The position numbers were made by a program, and so were the translations under genes. A model generated the notes under the pieces. The model was not told the origin of the DNA. It saw only the letters and a program-made list of their open reading frames with translations, and ran no database searches. Below, piece by piece: positions 33,983-36,914 of a stretch of DNA of 36,914 nucleotides. This DNA comes from Clostridiales bacterium (GTDB lineage: Bacteria; Bacillota; Clostridia; Christensenellales; Aristaeellaceae): contig SVHD01000025.1 in assembly GCA_015056015.1 (NCBI GenBank), positions 1-36,914 of the forward strand, written 5' to 3'. Within the stretch, counting starts at the first letter, position 1. Every line of letters begins with the position of its first letter.

Positions 33983-34555
33983 TTATCTCACTGAGAATTC
34001 ATAGGCCCGGGCAATGCCCTCGCACATGGTCAGGCCGAAATGAAATTTTTCAAACAAATCTTCTGTCCGCAGGCTAGTTTCCCATCCATCCACGGAAAAT
34101 ACCAGATTATTCTCCTGAATTTCCACCTGCAGCGTATGGATTTCTTCCTCCGCCACAGGAATTTTCACGCCTACCCGCTTATGCCACCAGCACTTATGAT
34201 CTTCATCCATAAAATGCCGCCACACATTGACGCCATCCTTATAGAGCACCACTTCAAAGCAGGCACCATAGCGCACTTCCCCATCAGGACAGTTTTCCGG
34301 CTTTTCCACAAGGATAATTTCCGGGCAGCCCAGGCCTTCAAAGGCGCAGCGAAGCGTGGCCTTGGCGCCGACGCCATAGGTTTCTTTGGTCAAAAAGCTG
34401 ATATTGTCAAATCCTTCCCGGTGCTCGGGGTTGGGATCACTGGCGATGCAATCTTCCTTCTGACGAATAGGCGGAGTTTCCGTAAATCGGAAAGAATAGG
34501 CCTTTTGCAATTCATTCTGCTGCCATTTTCCTTCGGCAAAACTAATACTTTTCAT
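33983..34555 (-). CDS. Beta-sandwich (concanavalin-like) protein, unknown function
   Basis: I do not recognise this 190-residue protein exactly. It is beta-rich and has the pattern of single-domain LamG/concanavalin-like or DUF1080-like lectin folds (GACFEVVLYKDGVNVWRH, LQVEIQENNLVFSVDGWE, FHFGLTMCEGIARAYEFSV, each in part). There is no signal peptide. It lies upstream of the glycan operon on the same strand but is separated from it by a terminator. Its promoter is a perfect consensus and the GAAGGAG start site is strong, so it is probably abundant. It may be a sugar-binding or sugar-processing accessory. Confidence 0.6.
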   Translation of the reverse strand: MKSISFAEGKWQQNELQKAYSFRFTETPPIRQKEDCIASDPNPEHREGFDNISFLTKETYGVGAKATLRCAFEGLGCPEIILVEKPENCPDGEVRYGACFEVVLYKDGVNVWRHFMDEDHKCWWHKRVGVKIPVAEEEIHTLQVEIQENNLVFSVDGWETSLRTEDLFEKFHFGLTMCEGIARAYEFSVR

Positions 34556-34584
34556 TTTTTCATTCTCCTTCGTATTTGTTTTGC

Positions 34585-34613
34585 ATTATAGACTTATTTT
34601 GCATTTCTGTCAA
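34585..34613 (-). promoter_or_regulatory. Perfect-consensus promoter of the beta-sandwich gene
   Basis: TTGACA (34608-34613), a 17-bp spacer and TATAAT (34585-34590) lie 29 bp before the start on the reverse strand. Confidence 0.9.
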
Positions 34614-34710
34614 TCGCTCATCTTCCCGACGCTAATTATTCGATTGATTGAAAATCGGATTTCCCTGTCCAGAATAATTTAATTTTTGTCACCCATTTTT
34701 CCAGGATTCA

Positions 34711-34719
34711 TGTTATAAT
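34711..34719 (+). promoter_or_regulatory. Extended -10 promoter element of the ThuA-like gene
   Basis: TGT-TATAAT (TG-n plus perfect -10) lies 65 bp before the start. TTGTCA at 34686-34691 is 22 bp away, too far for a classic -35. The rest of the divergent gap is AT-rich. Confidence 0.5.
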
Positions 34720-34784
34720 GATAATCGATAATAATTCGGATCTATGATTCCCCCTTATCAATATGCATTCAGGAGGTTTTTCAA

Positions 34785-35510
34785 ATGAAGGTAACCGTAT
34801 GGAATGAAAACCAGCATGAAAAGACGGAACCCCGGGTGACGGAGCTCTATCCCGGCGGCATCCATGCCTATCTGGCCCAGATGCTTCAGTGCGATGATAT
34901 TCAGTGCCGCACTGCCACCCTGGATGAGCCCGAATGCGGCCTGACGGAAGAAGTGCTCAACGATACCGACGTGCTCATCTGGTGGGGGCATATGGCCCAC
35001 GCCCGGGTGCCCGATGAAATCGTTGACCGTGTGCAGCAGCATGTGCTGGCCGGCATGGGGATGGTTTTCCTCCATTCCGGTCATCACTCCAAGATTTTCC
35101 GTCGCCTGATGGGCACCACCGGCAATCTCAAATGGCGTGAAAATGCCAAGGAGCGCATCTGGACCACGTGCCCCAATCACCCCATCACCAAGGGCATTCC
35201 CGAAACCTTCACCCTGGATGCAGAAGAAGTATACGGCGAGCCCTTTGGCATTCCCGAGCCCCAGGAAACCATCTTCATCAGCTGGTTTGACGGCGGCGAG
35301 GTTTTCCGCAGCGGCTGTACCTGGACCCGGGGCAACGGACGAATCTTCTATTTCCAGCCCGGACACGAAACCAATCCCACCTTTCATAATCCCTATGTAC
35401 AGCAGATCATCAAAAACGGCGTGCACTGGGTATGCCCCGTGGAAAAGAATCTGCCCCTTACCTGCCCCCGCGTTACCGCGCTGGAGCCCATTTCCAGCCC
35501 CTGCAAATAA
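34785..35510 (+). CDS. ThuA-like trehalose-utilisation family protein
   Basis: This 241-residue protein has the class-I glutamine-amidotransferase-like fold of the ThuA family. Visible are [10 protein letters not shown] at the N-terminus, the strand [29 protein letters not shown], and a C-terminal [18 protein letters not shown] with [11 protein letters not shown]. ThuA proteins are linked to trehalose or other sugar and sugar-ketone metabolism in bacteria, with no certain activity. The AGGAGG site before the ATG is strong. It has its own promoter and terminator and lies divergent from the glycan-associated genes, which suggests the same sugar economy. Confidence 0.88.
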   Translation: MKVTVWNENQHEKTEPRVTELYPGGIHAYLAQMLQCDDIQCRTATLDEPECGLTEEVLNDTDVLIWWGHMAHARVPDEIVDRVQQHVLAGMGMVFLHSGHHSKIFRRLMGTTGNLKWRENAKERIWTTCPNHPITKGIPETFTLDAEEVYGEPFGIPEPQETIFISWFDGGEVFRSGCTWTRGNGRIFYFQPGHETNPTFHNPYVQQIIKNGVHWVCPVEKNLPLTCPRVTALEPISSPCK

Positions 35511-35531
35511 ATCACGAACAACAAGCACTAT

Positions 35532-35560
35532 GCCCCGCGGCCTTTGCCCGGGGCTTTTTT
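35532..35560 (+). terminator. Terminator of the ThuA-like gene
   Basis: A GCCCC-G-GG/CC-GGGGC stem with a short loop is followed by six T. Confidence 0.82.
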
Positions 35561-35628
35561 CATTGGTTTTTGCAGCACGTATATTTTTCACTGTCGATGC
35601 ACACACTTTGGATATGGAGGAAAGAATG

Positions 35629-36837
35629 ATGCAAGAAATCAATGGTATTCTCCCAACCCTGGAGCAGGGGCTGTCTTCCCTGGAAAAGCTGGGCGCATCC
35701 TGCCTGCTTCCCGCTGAAAGCCCTTATTCCCGCGCCCGGCTGCTTTTGGCTTCCGCCATGGAAAAATTCTCCCTGGATGAAATGGGCCATCTTATCCCCC
35801 GTATTCCTGCCCAGGATAACAGGCGCGCCCTTTCCCTGCTCCGGCGGCTGGAAAGCCATCAGCAGGCCAGGCTTTCTCCTTATCGGCTGCCCGGGGAAAA
35901 TGATTTGCGCCATGGCATTCTGCTTTCCATGATGGCCATGGAATTATCCGCCGTGCTGGCCCAGTATTTAAAAGAAGGATCGCTTCGCCAGGCGCTCCAT
36001 TTTCTCTTGCCGGAATTTCTGGATGAAACCTATCGTCTGGCCAATTTCCTGCTGTTCAAAGAGGATGATACCGCCCAGGATATGCTGGCCGGTTATTCCG
36101 AAATCATGCCGGGAAGGCCGCTGATCGCCTGCCATCGACATCCTCACGATGAAATCTGCCATCCGTTATCCACGGATGATCCGTTGGAAAATATCACGCC
36201 CTTGCTGCTGGGAGCAGCGTTGGGCGTGAAAAAGGATTTTTCCCTTCAGGCTGCCTGTCGGGCGGATGATGATTTGCTTCGCGCCCTGTTCCTTGAAATT
36301 TCCCTGATTGCCGAGGGGCAGCAAACGCGTATCCTTTCCCTGCTTCCTCAGCGCACGCCCTATGCAGCCCTGTATCTGATTCAGTTTACGGAAATGTATC
36401 TGTATGATTCCTTGTCAAAGGATGAAGAAAACCCGGGATTGAGACAATTATACTTATCCGAAAAGGAATTGGAAAAAGCGCATCTGAAAAAGGTAATCCG
36501 TATGATGGAAGATGAGGGCGAAGCGCCGCCGTTCTTTTCCTCCGATCCGGATCGATTGCGTCTTGGGCCCAATAAAGGTTATATCCGGGATGTGCTGCAA
36601 AATGTCGGCGTCACCGCCCGGCGGGAAGAATATGTGCCGGTTGGCGCATTGCCGGAAGGCGCCGATTTCTTTCGCTATCAGCAGCGTGTCTGCACCCATC
36701 CCCAGGAAATCGCTTCTCATCTGTGCATAGCCAGGGTGCTTGAAAAATTCGGCATGGATTACCGCTTTGAAATCGCGCCCCATCCCATCGAGCTATTCAG
36801 AAACCGTTCCTGTGATCATCAGGAAATCGGCAGATAG
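35629..36837 (+). CDS. Ferritin-like / hypothetical alpha-helical protein
   Basis: This is a 402-residue, strongly helical protein of unclear role. Its C-terminal half carries helices with E229, E255 (IQFTEMYLYDSL) and an E282-x-x-H285 motif (LEKAHLKK), the pattern of a carboxylate-bridged di-iron ferritin-like bundle, but the expected first E-x-x-H partner is not evident. A CHRHPHDE segment (168-175) is His-rich and could bind metal. ATG 35629 is 8 nt from GGAGG; the ATG immediately before it (35626) is equally possible. It follows the ThuA terminator, with no promoter I can name. The family call is tentative. Confidence 0.45.
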   Translation: MQEINGILPTLEQGLSSLEKLGASCLLPAESPYSRARLLLASAMEKFSLDEMGHLIPRIPAQDNRRALSLLRRLESHQQARLSPYRLPGENDLRHGILLSMMAMELSAVLAQYLKEGSLRQALHFLLPEFLDETYRLANFLLFKEDDTAQDMLAGYSEIMPGRPLIACHRHPHDEICHPLSTDDPLENITPLLLGAALGVKKDFSLQAACRADDDLLRALFLEISLIAEGQQTRILSLLPQRTPYAALYLIQFTEMYLYDSLSKDEENPGLRQLYLSEKELEKAHLKKVIRMMEDEGEAPPFFSSDPDRLRLGPNKGYIRDVLQNVGVTARREEYVPVGALPEGADFFRYQQRVCTHPQEIASHLCIARVLEKFGMDYRFEIAPHPIELFRNRSCDHQEIGR

Positions 36838-36844
36838 AATCAAA

Positions 36845-36912
36845 ACCACCAGCTAAGCTGGTGGTATGCACCATGCCTTCAAGGCAATAATACCAGCTGC
36901 GCCTGAAGGCGC
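36845..36912. repeat. Cluster of three hairpins at the window edge
   Basis: Three perfect inverted repeats occur in 68 bp: ACCACCAGCT/AGCTGGTGGT (36845-36865), GCCTT/AAGGC (36875-36885) and GCGCC/GGCGC (36899-36912). The first is of the kind found at IS200/IS605-family ends, but it could be the terminator or a regulatory RNA of the preceding gene. No transposase is in view. Confidence 0.45.
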
Positions 36913-36914
36913 AT

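Noticed and set aside
1-36914. rRNA, tRNA, prophage, toxin-antitoxin or CRISPR systems
   Set aside because: I found no cloverleaf, rRNA segment, integrase, phage structural gene or repeat-spacer pattern on either strand by eye.

Overview
The window looks like chromosomal DNA from an anaerobic, endospore-forming clostridial (Bacillota) bacterium, probably gut- or rumen-associated. The evidence is a spoVA operon, a spo0A gene with the Spo0A-specific DNA-recognition helix, CtsR-type heat-shock operators, Shine-Dalgarno-rich starts including TTG and GTG, and many secondary-sugar and glycan enzymes. A Christensenellales-like lineage would fit the gene content, but that is inference only. No rRNA, tRNA or CRISPR array is visible.

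Left part (1-4585): the reverse strand carries pgi (cut by the window edge), a ROK glucokinase, an unknown 165-residue protein and the rplM-rpsI ribosomal pair. The pair has a consensus promoter, a structured leader and a terminator. A TIM-barrel sugar isomerase/epimerase lies divergently. Next (4623-8939) comes a two-gene alpha-galactosidase (GH36) unit: a canonical AgaA-type enzyme followed by a divergent paralogue.

Middle (8944-16821): a forespore-type (sigma-G-like) promoter drives spoVAA-AB-(45-codon ORF)-AC-AD-AE, which serves dipicolinic-acid uptake into the spore and its release on germination. A drug/metabolite (DMT) transporter, a P-loop kinase-like protein, an AraC regulator and a secreted DUF6273/NAGPA-type protein with a Thr-Glu-Ala-Pro linker follow.

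16831-24972: a GNAT-MocA pair faces an AraC-DMT transporter pair. These are followed by a CtsR-controlled small heat-shock gene, a MATE efflux pump, a CE7 acetyl esterase and a family-2 glycosyltransferase.

25106-26836: spo0A has two Spo0A boxes one helical turn apart upstream of its promoter. Downstream lie two decayed genes: a frameshifted mini LPETG-anchored protein, and a broken copy of the 3' end of a second spo0A.

26837-36914: a reverse-strand four-gene glycan operon (GH42-like, DUF6259-like, SGNH esterase, DUF5696-like) has its own promoter. A separately transcribed beta-sandwich-like protein precedes it. Then come a ThuA-like protein, a degenerate ferritin-like protein, and a cluster of hairpins at the window edge that may be an insertion-element end. 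The four-gene operon lacks visible signal peptides and transporters, so it probably processes imported acylated oligosaccharides in the cytoplasm. It is the least described functional system here.
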